64,000 bases of DNA from Rhynchopus sp. YZ270_cl-10 (Eukaryota; Euglenozoa; Diplonemea; Diplonemida; Diplonemidae): NCBI GenBank assembly GCA_964035575.1, contig OZ037839.1, positions 310,001 to 374,000 of the forward strand, read 5' to 3'. The notes under the pieces are model-generated. The model worked only from the letters and a program-made list of their open reading frames with translations, was not told where the DNA came from and ran no database searches. Below, one piece after another: positions 63,040 through 64,000 of the stretch. The translations under genes and the position numbers were made by a program. The stretch's first letter is position 1, and each line of letters begins with the position of its first letter.

Positions 63040-63884
63040 GTAGTGTTCTGTGAGGGGGTAGAAGGGGGTGGTGTGGGGTGCTAAGGTACGTATTGTTTCG
63101 TATTAATACGAATATGTGGGGGGGGTAAGGTCACGTATTTTAGAACACTGGGGGTGGGGTGAAGTGATGCCTGGTATGGAATTGGTCCCCAACGGCCCCA
63201 ACATAGCACTGCATCGCACCCCTCCCTTTCGACAGCCAGTAATTCTTTGCGCAGAATAATGGCTTAAAGAAAACAACCGTGGCAAGACTCGAACCTACAA
63301 CCGCCTGATGGTCATATACTCAACGGTTTAAAATGGTGCTTGTAAGTAGGGGGGGGGTCAAAGGCAAAGGACAGAATCAGCTGTGTTGTTGATACACAAA
63401 AGGTGCATTGCTAAAGCAGAAGGACAATAAACAAAACCTACATTCGAACTTTTTCTGCAAAAGTGATTTTCATGGGAGTGCATCCCAATCGGACAAAACT
63501 CAGGGCAGTGTAAAAACCCCCCCGTTCATATTTTTGTTTGGTACGCTACGTTAGTTGGTTGCACGATCAGCCAGGGCGTTATGGGGTTAGGTGTGGCATT
63601 TTATTCTTGATGTGCAAATAAATAAAAGAACATTTCTACCCAGAAATGGATCTCAAAAAAAAAGGGAAAAAAACCCTTTGCCTGAAGTACAGAAATGAAG
63701 TGAGTGCACAATAGAAGGGGCAGGGGAATAAATAAAAAGTCTCAGACATTTGCAAGTGAATGACAAGTGGTTCGTTTGGTATTCCACTGGTCACCTGCCA
63801 GCTAGGCCGTCGTGTGTCAAAGCAAAGTCGTTCCGTGGTATATTATTGTGTACATTCAGGAGAACAGCGAGTGTGTGATCAGAT
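63040..63884. other. Intergenic, with a tRNA-like B-box and repeat fragments
   Basis: At 63275-63329 the minus strand has GGTTCGAGTC (a pol III B-box consensus) with a weak T-arm, an AACCGT/ACGGTT end pairing and a TTTT run after it, but the D arm is missing and the length is only ~54 nt. At 63427-63487 lies a diverged copy of the 60-bp dispersed repeat. From 63715 the DNA matches the 3' flank of the WD40 gene at 10930. Confidence 0.4.
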
Positions 63885-64000
63885 TTAAGTTAGATGTGAA
63901 ATGTCAATGATCTCGACACTCTCACCTCCGTACATCACCACATCACCACAGCTGCTGATTGCAAGACCGTAAGTGCGATTACGAAAGTCACGATGCAAGA
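63885..64000 (-). CDS. Second WD40 gene copy, C-terminal end only
   Basis: The last 38 codons of a near-identical copy of the WD40 gene at 11099-12190; the rest lies beyond the right edge. The TAA at 63885-63887 and the C-terminus (GESVEIIDISHLT) are the same. It differs by two or three bases from the first copy over the shared coding part, so it is either a recent paralogue or a functional duplicate. Confidence 0.85.
   Translation of the reverse strand, partial: LHRDFRNRTYGLAISSCGDVVMYGGESVEIIDISHLT

Noticed and set aside
63275-63329. tRNA gene on the minus strand
   Set aside because: It has a B-box, weak T-arm and end pairing, but no D arm, no clear anticodon arm and only ~54 nt. It may be a tRNA-derived fragment; a tRNAscan-type search would decide.
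1-64000. Retrovirus-like, LTR or Polinton-like element
   Set aside because: No reverse transcriptase, integrase, protein-primed polymerase or capsid-type sequence and no long terminal direct repeats were seen; the elements present are short inverted-repeat DNA elements.

Overview
The window looks like nuclear DNA of a unicellular eukaryote. It has eukaryote-only families (a USP5-type deubiquitinase with UBA domains, a FOR20/CEP20-like centriolar protein, a cyclin box, STE-like protein kinases, WD40, FHA and ankyrin proteins), GT-AG introns that restore reading frames exactly, and long noncoding stretches full of homopolymers and small inverted-repeat elements. I cannot place it in a group from sequence alone. 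Every gene I can support lies on the minus strand across 64 kb, an arrangement known from kinetoplastids, other euglenozoans and dinoflagellates, but that is only a hint. I saw no prokaryotic operon signals, no rRNA, no CRISPR and no retrovirus-like or LTR element.

Layout, by increasing coordinate (all genes minus). 1-5.9 kb: end-truncated giant coiled-coil protein. 6.7-12.2 kb: FOR20/CEP20-like protein, FHA-domain protein, Ala-rich protein and a ubiquitin-like/WD40 protein. 12.2-18.9 kb: mostly noncoding, with two possible small exons, dispersed ACGGTACG mini-hairpin boxes, a composite satellite (11-bp GGGGGGAGAGA arrays alternating with a 367-bp spacer) and a 921-bp inverted-repeat element. 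18.9-19.7 kb: NMN adenylyltransferase. 19.7-22.6 kb: noncoding, with G/T-rich tracts and three inverted-repeat elements. 22.6-25.6 kb: USP5-like deubiquitinase in two exons, with a duplicated fragment of its 3' end. 26.1-29.6 kb: first ankyrin gene. 29.9-34.6 kb: diverged duplicated blocks plus at least one membrane-protein gene with very short introns (22-91 nt). 34.8-35.4 kb: 5'-truncated-copy remnant of the deubiquitinase gene (its 5' part only). 35.8-45.2 kb: a six-exon gene joining a cyclin box, His-rich segments, helical modules and a pseudokinase; one intron holds a 1.5-kb transposon-like element. 45.9-46.8 kb: chimeric kinase fragment. 46.9-52.8 kb: ankyrin + helical modules + class III cyclase-like domain + protein kinase in one polypeptide. 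53.4-59.0 kb: relic tail and a third ankyrin gene ending in a CCCH-like zinc finger. 59.8-63.0 kb: a two-pass membrane protein and a proline-rich protein. 63.9-64.0 kb: end of a second copy of the WD40 gene.

The most unusual system is at 26-59 kb. A ~75-residue two-helix module, nearly identical at DNA level and present in about 32 copies, is shared by three ankyrin proteins, the cyclin-pseudokinase protein and a kinase fragment. It joins ankyrin repeats, a cyclase-like domain, kinases, a cyclin box and a CCCH-like finger in different combinations. The three ankyrin genes also share conserved 5' and 3' flanks. This looks like a locus expanding by segmental duplication and making new multi-domain signalling proteins around a common coding repeat. 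What the module binds is unknown.
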